The position numbers and the translations under genes were made by a program. Below, one piece after another: positions 13,901 through 25,537 of a DNA stretch of 64,000 bases; within the stretch, counting starts at the first letter, position 1; the number at the start of each line of letters is the position of its first letter. The notes below the pieces were generated by a model that saw only the letters and a list, made by a program, of their open reading frames with translations, was not told the origin of the DNA and searched no databases. Source of the DNA: Parascedosporium putredinis (Eukaryota > Ascomycota > Sordariomycetes > Microascales > Microascaceae); the NCBI GenBank assembly GCA_949357655.1, contig CASHTG010000009.1:558001-622000 (forward strand), in the 5' to 3' direction.

Positions 13901-14169
13901 GTCATAGTAAGGATGTTAGGATATGATGCACTTGGCCACCCGTTTGCATTATATTTTTCAATCGCCAGCATACACCAGACACCGGATATAAGCCACCTCT
14001 CGGCCTAACCGGTATATATAACCTCTATTTAGAGAGCGTAGGGGTTGACGGAACGAATAGTCAAGCAGCTAGAGTAAGAAGCGCGCGTGTTAGTAGTCGA
14101 GAGAAGAAAGAGAGACAAGGTAAAAGGGTGATGTGACGGGAGCGGGGCAAAGGGCAATCATGGATCAAC
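7910..14169. other. 6.3 kb intergenic stretch without supportable genes
   Basis: Holds the promoter of the ferritin-like gene on the right side of that gene and the SSD1 3' flank at the other end. Sequence just upstream of 7909 is strongly pyrimidine-rich on the minus strand, typical of a fungal core promoter and leader. Long open frames here (for example 9134-9874, minus) are low in complexity and match no family I know. It also contains a compound microsatellite (listed separately). Confidence 0.5.
12040..12104. repeat. Compound microsatellite (GA)n-(TGCG)n-(TG)n
   Basis: Adjacent dinucleotide and tetranucleotide runs: AG repeats to about 12051, TGCG repeats to about 12075, then TG repeats to 12089 and a short GATA/GA tail. 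Seen directly. No gene is near enough to suggest a function. Confidence 0.85.
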
Positions 14170-17100
14170 TTACGGAGGGCTCTTGGACAAGTCTGTCTTG
14201 AGAATAATGGGAACCCGCGTCATCTCCGTGACATCCTGGATGTATTCGCCACCCTCTTCCCTGAGCTTGAAAAGCTTCAAGTACTTCTCCTTATCTGTCA
14301 GGCGCGTCTCAACAGGCTCCGCCGGCGGCACCTTGGAATCCGAGCGCGTTCGCTGGAGCGCGCCAGCATCCGCGTTCGAAGTAGACCTTGTGGGCGACCC
14401 GGGCACGCTCTGCGTGGGCCGCTCTGCGAGCGAGACGCCGGCCATCGCCTCAGTCAAGTCTGACGCGTTGTCATCGTCGTCGTCAAAGAGAGCCTCAACA
14501 TCATCCGTCGACATGGTTCCAGTCTCAGTCTGCTTGCGTGCAGCTTCTTCACGTTCCTTTCGAACACGCTCCGCCTCCTCTGCCTGCCTTCGAGCTTCCA
14601 TGGCGTTGGAATAACGCTGCGACATGGCAGCTCGGGGTCGCTCGTCCTCCGGAACATAAGCCGAGCTGGGGACACCCTTCTCCCAGTAAAGCTCGAGAAC
14701 TCGCTTCTCCTTGCGGAATTCGGCCTTCTTGAGTGGCAGCTGATCGCAGTGCACTCGCTTCTCAAAGCCCCACTCAGGAATCAAAACGTCAAACGCCGAC
14801 TCGTACACGCAGATAACCACACCTTCGACCACAAGGTCTCCGTTAGCATCCTGCCTGACCTTGTCCATCTTTCGGCACGACTCGATGTGAACGCTCTGCT
14901 CCTGGGCATTCTGGGCCGACTCCTTCTTGGTGTTGCACGACTCGATCGCCTTGACAAGGGTCTCGAGCTCGTCATTGTACTCGGCCTTGCCCTCCGAAAG
15001 GGCAAACTCGAGCTGCCTATGGGCAATGATATCCACGTATCGGCGCGTGGGGCTCGTAAAATGGGTGTACAGGGGAAGGTTCAGTGCATAGTGGGGCCAA
15101 AGGTGCTTAGGAGTCTTGCCAGAGATAAAGTACTTGGCCCTCTGCATGGATTTCACGAGCAGCGTCTCCATACCATTCCTGATATCAGTGTCGTCAACCT
15201 TGAAAAGGCTGTTCTGCAGGCTGCCGCTGCTAGTAGCGTCGATCTCATAGCCTAGGGCGGCCATACGGTCCGCAAGGGTCCGGAGACGGCGGGGATTGGG
15301 CGCGCCCTGTCGACGAAGAATAGCCTTCTCCGGGAGGGCCTCGACGAGTTTCTGGGCAACATAGGCATTGGTCTTGTGCATCAGCTCTTCAATCATCTCG
15401 GTCGCCGACGTCGAGTCAAAGATGTTGGTCTTGACCGGGACATTCTCGTCGTCAAGTTGCTGAAGAAGTCGAAGAGGAGCAATAGGCTCATCGCCAGCGC
15501 CAAGACGAGACTCCCTGAACTTTTGGGACACAGCCTAAACGTAAAAAAGAGTCATGGTTAGTCCACCGTCAAGAGATCAACAGCTTAGCAAAAGGGGGAA
15601 CATGGTTCGAACAAGGCAGATGCAACTTAGGTAAATAAGTACTTACGTTAAGAATTTGGAGGTCCTTGAGCTGAACCGAGTCGTCCTTGAATGCGGACTG
15701 GTCTCCAGAAAGAGCGGCATCGACCTGGTCAAGGGTGACTCTGCCCACGCTCTTGATGATACTCTTGCCAACCCAAGCATCACCCTCGGCAACGGCACCG
15801 TTATGGGGGTTGACACGGAATACGATACTGACGGCTAAGCGGTCCTCGCCAGGGACGAGAGCACAGACCTCCGTAGATAGCTTGGGGGAGGAGAGCACAG
15901 ACGCGATTAAGGAGATGCACACCCGTGCCTCGCTTCTTGGCCTCTCGGTCAACGAGAGAGTTGGCCTTGACGAAGTGAGCAACGTCAGGAACGTGAATGC
16001 CGACGTCAATCTTGCCATCAGGGCTAGTCTTCACGTGGATAGCGTTGCCTAGTTCTCCCGACTCGGAAAGCGCCAAGGTGAATATCCTCTCGTCTCGGAA
16101 ATCACGGCGGGCAGCGAGGGAAGTCTCCTCCTCCTTGGCGAGGGACCAATCTTGGAGTCCTACGCTGCGAAGGACAGCCTCGGTGAAGTCGTCCGAGGCA
16201 AAGTTGTTGTCACGCAAAAGTGCATCAGTCTCGACCTTCAGGTCTCCCATCTTACCAAGCTGCTCGACCAGCGTACCAAAGGGGTGAAGAGAAGTGATGG
16301 GCCATCGCTTAATGCAAGCCACAAAAATGCGGTCCGCATAGTCTTGGTGTTTTTCAACAAAGTCTCGCGGGGCCTGCTCCGTAGGAATAGCAATTAGGGA
16401 ACACGCTTGTCAGTCGGCTTGAACCACACGATCTTGGGCTTTTCCTGATGGCGGTTATCGTTATGTCGCGAGTTTCCACCATCTCGGGCCGCGCGCTCTG
16501 CCTCCTGCTTCTCCTTGGTAGCTTGGCTGCTGGGTCGGAGTAGACCCAGAGTGCCAGAAAACATCTGGCCGGGGACTCGCTCAATGACGGCGACGATATG
16601 ACCGGCGTAAAGGGGCTTCTGCTCGTCGTTGATTTCTTCTTCTTCTACAAGGAGAAGGCTCTGGCCCTCGACTTCCACGTCGTCGTTCTTCTTCTGGGTG
16701 GGTCGTTGACGAAGACTACCACGACGGCGGATACCGCCCTCGTTTGATTTGCCATCATCACCATTGGCACCGTGCTGACTGCCCTGGTTGGTAGAACCTG
16801 ACCTAGTATCGGTGATATCCTTGCGCTTCTTCTTCTCCTCCTTTTCGCGCTTCTGCGACCAAACTTCGTCGACGTCGAGGAGTTCAACGGCGACCAGATC
16901 CCCTCCAGAGCGCGGTTTCGGTCCTTGCTACCGCAAATAAAGATGTCCGCATCGAGAAGCCCATCCTGGGTGGATACATAGGCGTCGCTTCGGTTCTTCT
17001 TGTTTACGCGGAGGATACCGGAGACAAGCTGGCCATCGCCGAGGAGGGCGGGAAGGGTGGCTTGGGGAGGTAGGGGGTGAATAGAGTCTTGCGTTGCTGC

Positions 17101-17910
17101 TGCTGCTGCTGCTGCTGCTGGCCGGGGAGGCCACCAGCGTGCTGGCTGTTCTGGAGACCAACAAACTGCTGGCCGTTCATTTGAGCCTGGAGGGCTTGAA
17201 GCTGGCTGAGCTGCATGGGGTTGAGCTGCTGACCGGGGAACATTTGAGGCATGATCATCTGACCAGGAATCTGAACGAGAGGAGCTTGGCCCGGATACTG
17301 GAAGGCACCGATGGATGAAATGGATTGGTTGACCGAGCCACGAGATCGGTGGCCAGGCTGGAAAGTCTGCTGCTGGTTCTGGCCGCCTTGCTCCTGTGCT
17401 TGGCCCTGATTTCTCCAGTTGCCTTCAAAGTTGCGGGAGCCAGTTCGAGCGTGTCCGCCGCGGCGGAAGTCCTGGCTGCCGCCGCCGCCACCGCGACCGA
17501 CAGCCATGCTCTGACTACGACCGTGACCACCACGACCGCCGCGACCAGCAGAACCCTGCGAGGCCTGGTTCTCAGTAGCCGCCGGCTGCGGAGCAGCACG
17601 ATTTTCATCGCCGCTGGCCTTGTCCGCGGACGCACCGGGGCCAGGGAACTGGAAACCGGTCGTTGTCCTCTTTTGCTGAGCCAGCTCGGCAGCCTTCTTG
17701 GCATCGGCAAGAGCCAACGAGTGACGTCGCTGATGGCCACCACCACCACCGCCACGCCCGCCACGGCTGGGTGCGTTTTCACCACGGCCATGACTAGCCT
17801 GGGAATTATCAAAATTGCCAAATGCGGTGCCCGAAGCGCCGGAAGAGGGGGCAGGAGGGGGCCCCATGCCCATATTAGGAATTGCGGACTGATTCCGGCG
17901 ATGCGACATG

Positions 17911-17958
<48 letters not shown>

Positions 17959-18554
17959 TGGGGCTGCTGCTGCTGCATCGGGAACTGGAAGGCTTGTTGC
18001 GGGGCCAGATTGCCCATGGCGGGTTGCAAAGGGTTGAAAGCGCCACCAGGGCCGAGTTGTTGGGTTGGGGGATCATCCCCATGTTGAGATATTGCTGTTG
18101 AGTAGCTTGGAGCTGTTGCTGCTGCTGCTGGAGGAGCTCGATCTGCTGCTGGATGGCAAGCTGGTCCACTGCATTGTAGGGTCAAACATGTCAGCACTGA
18201 TACGCTTGCTCAGGAGCGTCGTCAAGCAGGGCACGGGTCACGGAAGATGATTAGGGTTTCGGAGTCGAGTCATAGGACACCTATAGGGTCCCGGGGGCGA
18301 CGTAACTGGCACGGAAGCGGGCGGGGAGAGGAGGTAGGGGATGGGAGACGGGAAGCAGGAGGCAGGAAGCAGGATACAAGCTCGCACATACTTTGAGGGT
18401 TCGTAAACATGCTCATCAAGGGCGTCAACTCGGAGGGACTACGCCGGTGAGCAATGTGAAGCCTGCGGCCAGCAGGGCCATGCACACCCCCAGTGTGGGT
18501 GGCAGGCTGCTGCTGCTGCTGCTGTGGTTGTTGCTGTTGCTGGTCCTGCTCCAT
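14170..18554 (-). CDS. SSD1: Ssd1/GUL-1-type RNA-binding RNase II-like pseudonuclease
   Basis: Ssd1 binds mRNAs for cell-wall proteins and represses them until released by the NDR kinase Cbk1 (COT-1 in moulds). Exons: 18392-18554, 15647-18168, 14170-15534; about 1351 aa. The first ~400 residues are disordered, Gln-rich and RGG-rich. They carry at least five HxRxxS sites (HRRSPS, HRRNQS, HQRRHS, HGRSQS, HARTGS) and two FQFP motifs that fit Cbk1 phosphorylation and docking consensus. Cold-shock-like domains (from RKTLFTPYLP) and an RNB domain (FTSPTRRYVDIIAHRQLEF) follow. The four active-site Asp of RNase II enzymes appear as Ala, Glu, Gly and Asn in FTLALSESGELGNAIHV, so catalysis is unlikely, as in yeast Ssd1. 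Frame breaks: about 18049-18051, 17063-17066, 16900-16903, 16397-16399 (one base each) and 15884-15888 (two bases). Confidence 0.93.
17912..17955 (-). repeat. CAG/CTG trinucleotide repeat encoding polyglutamine in SSD1
   Basis: About 14 near-perfect CTG units on the + strand read as CAG (Gln) in SSD1. Shorter Gln-rich CAG/CAA tracts lie nearby at 17095-17120, 17960-17977, 18115-18135 and in exon 1 near 18500-18540. Likely length-variable between strains. Confidence 0.9.
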
Positions 18555-21500
18555 GGCGAGCAGAAAGGAGGGGTGGGGAGCTGCACGTCGTGTGCGGTGA
18601 CTATAGACTGGGTTTGGAGGGGCAAATTCGAACAAAGAGCAATCGGCGTGGATGCCAAAATTCGCACAGGCGAATATGCGTTGGTAGTGGACGAGCTTAG
18701 ATGAAGCACAAAGAGGTAGACAATTGTTGAATTTTGCAAGTCAAAAGGTGCGATGGAACGCCGAACTGTGTGCGATGCGTGGCTGCTTGTTGAGTGTTTG
18801 TGTGTGGGTGGTGCGTGTGTCTGGGTGTTTGGTTGGGAGGTTGCTAGGTGCTTGCAATCACGAGTTTACATGTAGGAATGCGTTTGGGGGTAGGAAAGGA
18901 AGGTCTGGCGATGAGAGGGAGTGACGAGCGCCGAGCAAGGAGTGTCAAAGACGATGAAGAAAGGCCTGCGAGGAAGCCGATGGTGATAGTTCAGGGAGAG
19001 GGAGGGAGTTGGTGGGAAAAGATTGGAATGGGAGCTGGATGAGGGCCGGCGGACTTTGGGGGAGCGAGGCGAGGATTGGTCTTGGCCTTTTTGACATGGA
19101 AGTCAGAACACACTGAGGAGACGACCTGATTGCTGAGGGCCAGAAAGAGCAGGTACCTCTCCAGTGGCCTAGGGATCCGATCGATTGATTGGAAAGACAG
19201 TCCGCGGGTGTACATGGGGACTAGGAGGATTCACTAGGTTACGATCGGACAAGGCAGGTACCCTAGACCACTCCTCCTTGGGAGGTGCCCTGCAAAAGGA
19301 TAGTGTACTCGTTGCTCTAGGGGCGGGATCATCCATCCGTAAAACCCCCAGGGCTGCTCTCGTTTCTCCCCTCCACACACAATGAGAAAGTGGTGCGAGG
19401 GAGAACTGTGGCGACCTGGCAAAGGGGTGGTACGGCAACAGTTACCAGGTGAAGTCCGTGCGGCGGGGAACAGGACCAGGTGGAGCTTGGAGCTCACTGG
19501 CCAAAGCAGTTGGGGTTTCTGCTGAATCAGTGTGAATTTCCTCCGCCTGTTGCTCCGCTTCTGTGGGAAGCTGCCGACAACACCAGGTTAGGTCGTGGGA
19601 AAGGGGGCGCTTCCCGAAGTGGAGACGTCAGAGGGGGTTGTTGTTTCTGGGCGATATTGCGTAGCCGGTACTTATTGACCTGGTGATGAGCTTGGGCTAC
19701 CCCACCAAAATATTGCAGAGGAGGGCTCGTGCTCAAGAGTATTGGATACCTCCAAACTCTCCACTCATCAGCACCCACTTTTTGTTTCCCCGAGCAATGA
19801 GCATCGATCCAGAGAGAAAACTGGAAGCAATGGCTCAATCAATTGATTTGATTGATTTGGATAGAGGCATAATAATATGGAGCAGCTGAGATACAGGACA
19901 GCTAGCAGTTCTCACCGACGCACGGCATCACCGCTGCAGGGTGCTATCTATCCCACGATGGTACCGAGTTGCTGGCTGCAGGCATTCTTCGACTCCAGAG
20001 CTTCGCGCGAGGCCGTCGCCTCCCTTTTAATGTTCCATTGTTCCATGTCGGTCGTAACTTCCAGCACCCACCTGAGAAGGGGAAGGAGGGGCAGGGGTCT
20101 GCGGCGGGGGCCAAGCTTCGCTTCGTACCTCCTCTGGGTCCTCTAGTCTCAGTGCGGTTTTCAGCCCCGAAACAGAGCTTCGTATGACCACCTTTTTCAC
20201 CTTGCATCGTGCAACGCCCGGTCCCGGGTGCCGACGCTGGCGTCTGAATTTTCCATTCACAGCCTTGTGGGCTTCAATGCTGCGTATGACAAAAGCTCGT
20301 TCGTCCGGAAGAATAGCGAACGAGCCTGTAATCTGGCCAAGATTTCTCCCTAATCTCGTATCTTGTCGCCCTTTCCGCTCGACGTGCTTCTCATTGATTG
20401 ATCCATACAAAATGGTGGCGGCAAGGAGCACTTGAGGGCTGCTTTTTAGATACATGCGCCATCAATGGATTGTCTCCCACGGACGGAGCTTGAGACTTTG
20501 GCTGGCGAAACTGAAAATGCTGACCGCCCGGCAGAAATCGACGTTTTTGGTGTAATGTGACGGATCGCCGGTGCTGCTCCAAATGGACGTCCGCTGACGC
20601 TTTTAGAACAATCATGATATAATCAATTCCATTGACTTGGAGCTTGCAATCTGACAATATCGAGCTTCTCAAAAGTTCGGCGGCGCCATGGTCCCGCCCT
20701 GCTCCTAGCTCCATCTGGCACATCCCGTCCGAAGCTGGAGCTGCCTCGATAATGGTCCATAGTCAAGCCTGGAATCCACCCAAGTTATCTGCTTCTCCTC
20801 AGATTCGCATTGTGGAGGTATCATCCAAACTGCATCTCCTGTAACTACTTTAAATCATTATCAATCCGCATATGACCTACATGCTGCAGAGGGCCTGTCC
20901 CAAGACCTTGTTCTGGCACAACCTTGCCTTTTAAATCCCCGAATCCTAATCATCATACAGATGGCCATAGATCGGACTTGCATTTGCTCCAGACTCGGCA
21001 ATCCCTTGAAGAATTACCGAGGAATGTGCTTCCCAGGGAATTCCTGGGACGCGCTCCACGGATCCATTGACACTCTCTCATGAGGGCATTCACCCCTTCC
21101 TACTAACCAAAAAATGATTGATCTTGAGTTTTTCAGAACAAGAAGCGGGGACTTGTTGAGGATGAATTTCAGGCATAAAAAATGGTGGTTTATGTTGCTC
21201 CAGTCTTGTCTAATGCCATCAAATTAATTGAGGTGGCGGAAAATGCCGTCCAGCAACAGCCAAAAACACGCCCAACCAGAAGCCGCTTTGCCAGCCAGAC
21301 GCAGTTCAAGACGACCACACTAAATCCCCATCAATTGCTCGCTCCTCTCCCAGCGACGGTTCTTGATCAACTTTTTTGCTCCCTCTCCATCTGCAGCCTT
21401 CCCGTCATGTCCCTGGCTGCCTTTTGAAAACGACTAGAAAACACGATTTACCGAAGAGGGAATCTCGCTCTCTCTCGTCCCTCCTTCCACCGTCTCCGCA

Positions 21501-21592
21501 TTCGCCTGGCCTTGTTCCATTTTTCAAGGCTTTTTCCATCCCTCCAACACATAGCCTCCTCCCCTCCTCTCCCCTCCTCTCCCCCTTTCACC
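18555..21592. other. Divergent intergenic region, SSD1 and GLE1 promoters
   Basis: A 3.0 kb region upstream of both SSD1 (minus) and GLE1 (plus). No coding signal recognised. SSD1 transcripts in fungi usually have long leaders, so part of 18555-19100 is probably SSD1 5' UTR. Pyrimidine-rich sequence at 21545-21592 precedes the GLE1 start codon. Confidence 0.55.
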
Positions 21593-23235
21593 ATGAGTCG
21601 TGCGTCAATCTCGTCGCGGAGAAGTTATACCCAGTCGAGCCCCGAACGCACCGGAAGTTTCTTGTCCAGTATCCTCTCCGATGACCGAAATACGGAACTC
21701 AGCCACCGCGATGCACTCTTCGCAGCGCAGCTCGAGCACGAGCGCGTCCGCATAGCAGCCCTACGTGTGCTGGAAATTGACCAGCTGGAGGAGTCCAAGC
21801 AGAAGATTCTGGCCGAGCAGGAGAAAGAGAAGGAGCGGTTAAAAGAGCACGAGCTCGTCGAGGAGGAGAAGCGATTACGGGCTCTTCGAGCGCAGAAAGT
21901 CCCAAAACCTCCTCCGGAACCCGAGCCCGTTCCTGAACCCGTTCGAGTAGCGCCGCCAAAGGTTGAAAAGCCCCAAATACAAGCCGCTGCCGTCTCTCCC
22001 AGCCCATCCTCCCCTACACTCCAAAGAACAGCCCCCACCGCGGCTCAACCGCAGACAACCGCTCAGCAACCCGCCGGTTCCTTATTCTCACGACCCTCCG
22101 CCACCACATCTCAGCAACCTCTTACAAATGGGCAGCCAGCAGCCCAAGCGGCGCGCAGCCCTTTGGCCAACCGCCAGCTGCAGCACCAATAAAGCCGGCG
22201 CCTCAACTCCAGCCCAACGGAACCGCGCCTACAGCGGCGTCCTCCGCGGCCCAGGCTCAACAGCCCGCACAAGCTACGTTAGCCCCACCTGATAGACATC
22301 TCCAGATCCACCAGGGGCTCAAAACACTCAGACGGAAGCTAGAGGAGATGGCCAAGCCTGCTGGCTCGCCTCTAAAGGGTAAGATGGGTGATTTGCGACG
22401 AGAGATACGAAAGTCCATGGGCCAGCTCACGGGAGGCAAAGGAGCCAACGCCACACCGCTGAAGAAGATCAAAACCTGTCTTCAAATGTCTTTGAGCGGC
22501 GAACTCCCCAGTCCGCTCATCAACGTTGCTAGTTTCGTTACGGACCAGCGTGAACCACAGCAAGATGCGGTCTACAACGGCGAGCAGATGCCATCTCTCT
22601 TCATCTACCTCCTCAACATCTTTTCCAAGGCAGTGATTAACCAGTTTATCAATGAGTGCGGCGCGAACCCCAAGGCTGCCGATCCCATCGGTGTCATGGC
22701 TGCCCACATATTCTCCGACAAAGACTTCCAGTGGCGAGGCAAGTCGCTCATCGACATCCTTATCGCTAAATTCAGGAAATCCTGCCCAGTCCTCTTCGGC
22801 ATTCGAGGCAGTGACAAGACGGTACAAGGCAGAGCCTTGATAGGATGGCGGAAAGACGGCGGCGGCTGGATGCCGGAACAGATGCACTACGACAGGATGT
22901 CAGGCCTCGGTGCCGGGTTCGCAGCCATTTCTCTAAGAGACTTTAGCAAAGCCAACAAGGCCAACCCGTACCCTTCCTCCAACTACTGGCGGGCGATCTC
23001 CGGAATCGTCAACACGCAGCCTGCTGAAATTTCCGATACTCAATACATCGTTCTCAAGGCCATGATCGATGGCCACGAGCAGCGATTCATCCAGTTTTTC
23101 GGCAATGCGGCCATTGCCGCCCTACAGGTCGCGCTTATGGAGTTCCCCAAGAAGTCGCCCAAGAGCGTGGCAGCCGGGGCGCTCCAGGTCCATGGCCAGG
23201 TCCTCCGCGACGAAAAGGGACTTTATATTGGATGA
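21593..23235 (+). CDS. GLE1: mRNA export factor Gle1
   Basis: Gle1 sits at the cytoplasmic face of the nuclear pore, binds inositol hexakisphosphate, and activates the helicase Dbp5 to strip proteins from exported mRNA. The gene appears intronless and encodes about 547 aa, close to yeast Gle1 (538 aa). Residues 1-110 include a charged coiled-coil segment (LEESKQKILAEQEKEKERL). A Pro/Ala/Gln-rich linker follows, then the conserved GLE1 domain from about residue 230 (CLQMSLSGELPSPLINVASF, PSLFIYLLNIFSKAVINQF, GVMAAHIFSDKDFQW, YWRAISGIVN, FIQFFGNAAIAALQ). The start at 21593 is the first ATG of the frame and follows a pyrimidine-rich leader. One base is missing at about 22159-22164, which shifts the linker into the GLE1-domain frame. 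Confidence 0.93.
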
Positions 23236-24334
23236 CGCGACGACGCACACCCCGGTCGAGAGGTTTCAAAATTACTTCTTATAAACCAGAGTTATGAGCG
23301 GCGAGGACACCGCAGCTTCATCTTTTTGTCCCACATTTACTATCTTCTCACTATTCTTCTTATGCCAAAGCTTAGATTAGACCCAAGGTATCCTCTTAAC
23401 AGTGAAGAGAGGTGATATCCAGAACTTTATGGCATCGGGCAGGCGGGATCCACGGCGCTGAAGGACACAACGTGCAAGGCTTTAACTCCTTTTTTCTTTT
23501 CTTGTTCTCTCTCCTTTTTCTACGGGATTTCCCTTTTGCAGGGCTGTGACAGCATGTCAAACGGGCAGGACAGGAGGAGAGTGGTCTATTCTGACAATCT
23601 GCCGCCGCAGGCAATCTCACATGTATACTATTGGAGTAAACCACAAAAACAAACCAATTCATGACGCCTCAATGTGGACGACTCCGGGATAGACAGATAT
23701 CGTGACCAGATGCATAATCTTTCCAGAACATGGCTAGAGTAGGTTGTGATGAACCAGGTCGTGATCTATGGTATCGCGTTCCTGAACCCTCTTGCGCTCT
23801 AACGACCCGACTCCATCAGTGCTCATTTTGCAAGCGACGATCCCTAACGATCCCTAGGCTATTCGGAACAAGTCTCTCTAACTCTCCGTTTTTACTACAC
23901 CCGCTTGGAAAGTAGGAAACATTTAAGGCTAGGCTCGGCATCATGGTTCCACATATGAGAGCGCCAGTTGAGCTCCCACTGAGGTTGAAAAGCCCGAACC
24001 CGCTTAGGAGAACGGCCTGCTTCATCAGACGTCACGGATCGTGGCTCAACCCACGCGATCTATTTTTCGGCTCCTCTACTAGGCAAAGCACTACCAGTCC
24101 CGAGTATGCTCACACCTCCGCCTCTTAGAACCCCATTGCTCTTTCCTCCATCACAACGATTCACTCACGCATTTTCGTATGCTGAACCTTCATCAGCAGC
24201 AAGGGCTCCTTCCATCTCAGGATCTCTTCTGATAGATACTGCTCTTTCCGTTTCGAGGAGCAAACACGCCCTGAATGAAAACTTATAACACAAACCCAAT
24301 GGTTTCTATGATACAAAGTCCAAGTGGTCAGATA
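23236..24334. other. Intergenic region, GLE1 3' flank
   Basis: About 1.1 kb between GLE1 and the first tRNA gene. No gene recognised. Confidence 0.6.
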
Positions 24335-24415
24335 GCCCGAGTGGTTCAAGGGTAGAATACTCGCCTCCCATGGGGTGAACAGCGAGTGAACCGAGTTCGA
24401 GTCTCGGCTCGGGCA
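24335..24415 (+). tRNA. tRNA-Gly(CCC) with 10-nt intron
   Basis: A full cloverleaf can be drawn. The acceptor stem GCCCGAG pairs with CTCGGGC, the D arm is GTTC..GAAT, the anticodon stem CTCGC pairs with GCGAG, and the T arm is CCGAG-TTCGAGT-CTCGG, with discriminator A at 24415. The anticodon is CCC at 24367-24369. A 10-nt intron at 24371-24380 sits one base 3' of the anticodon, the canonical nuclear tRNA intron site. The T arm doubles as the B box. A run of 11-12 T starts near 24440. Confidence 0.93.
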
Positions 24416-25457
24416 AAGGGCACATATTTCGTTGGACTCTTTTTTTTTTTTGGTTTATATTAATCTCTTCCTCTTTTGCTCAACTCCCCGAATTCGTAAA
24501 ATAATTGACTTCTCTTATCAGATATTTTGAAGTTCTTCCCTCTTCATCCACTCTACGGAAGAAGGAGATGGGGCCTTAGAAAGGTTCACTTGATCACTTA
24601 TAAAACCTGGCGTCATAGCATCCCGGCATCAGATAGCAGACGAGTGTTGATGTACCGCCCCACGGATTCAACTGATACATCTCCCTGTGAGCCTTGGATT
24701 TCTCGAGCTCACCCGTATTTGGGACCAGACTTTCCCCGTCCCCCATAACCCGTTTATCGATCTCTAACTTGGGGCTGTGGCTTGAATGAGATAGTAACCC
24801 GGTTGTGTGAGGTCAACCATGCCTTTTGAAAGGGATACATGAAGGGGCATACATCCTCATACCGATGATCTCGGAGCATTCGTGCGCTGGAGAGAGAGGT
24901 ATTCTCTCAGGCTTTGCTAAAGATCTGGCGCGCGAAGCTTCCGAGGTTATATTCAAAGGGCCCCTCACACCAAACACCACCCTATCTTGACTGACGATGA
25001 TCTAATACCACCTCTACGAAAATTTTACGGCTGCTCCTAATTCTTAGTATTCTCGTAGCGAGCCGAGAGACTCGGCTCGAATAAATATGGCTAAGAAACA
25101 ACGATTGATACCCATCCAAGTTGCAACCGTTGTCGATTCATCAAATGGCTGCGACCCCTGACTCGCGATCCCCTCATCCCGCTTACACAACCACACCCAT
25201 ATGGCACTCCACTTTCACGCATGAAGGGCACAGAAAGCCAGGCTTGACTCACGGGAGGGACTCGGAATAGAGCACGGGGAAAAAGAAAAAGCAACAGTCG
25301 ATGAGACTTAGATGGTGAATAGAGAAGTGGAAGCAATCTAGAAAAAAAACCTGTCCCCGGTGCTCTCTTGCACATTGGCTTCAAGATTGATGAGGCCGAA
25401 CTGAAAGAACCGTCCTCAACCTCGGAGCCCGACGCGGTGCTTTCAAGGAGAAGTGAA
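24416..25457. other. Spacer between the two tRNA-Gly genes
   Basis: About 1.0 kb with no open frame of interest. It contains a perfect 9-bp inverted repeat with a 3-nt loop (CGAGCCGAG / CTCGGCTCG) at 25059-25079. The right arm resembles the T-arm/acceptor end of the neighbouring tRNAs. Confidence 0.5.
24439..24452 (+). terminator. Probable RNA polymerase III terminator of tRNA-Gly(CCC)
   Basis: A long T run about 25 bp past the tRNA 3' end on the coding strand, as expected for pol III termination. Confidence 0.7.
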
Positions 25458-25537
25458 GCTCAGGTGGTTCAGGGGTAGAATATTTGCCTTCCATCCGGGG
25501 GTAGCAAATGATCCGAGTTCGAGTCTCGGCCTGAGCA
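25458..25537 (+). tRNA. tRNA-Gly(UCC) with 9-nt intron
   Basis: The cloverleaf is clear. The acceptor GCTCAGG pairs with CCTGAGC, the D arm is GTTC..GAAT, the anticodon stem TTTGC pairs with GCAAA, and the T arm CCGAG-TTCGAGT-CTCGG is identical to that of the upstream tRNA-Gly(CCC). Discriminator A is at 25537. The anticodon is TCC at 25490-25492. A 9-nt intron at 25494-25502 starts at the canonical position after base 37. A run of T at about 25545-25551 can terminate pol III. Confidence 0.93.

Noticed and set aside
17325..18101. 258-codon plus-strand frame opposite SSD1
   Set aside because: It is the antisense of the Gln/Gly-rich SSD1 N-terminus (poly-Leu from CTG repeats) and has no independent support.
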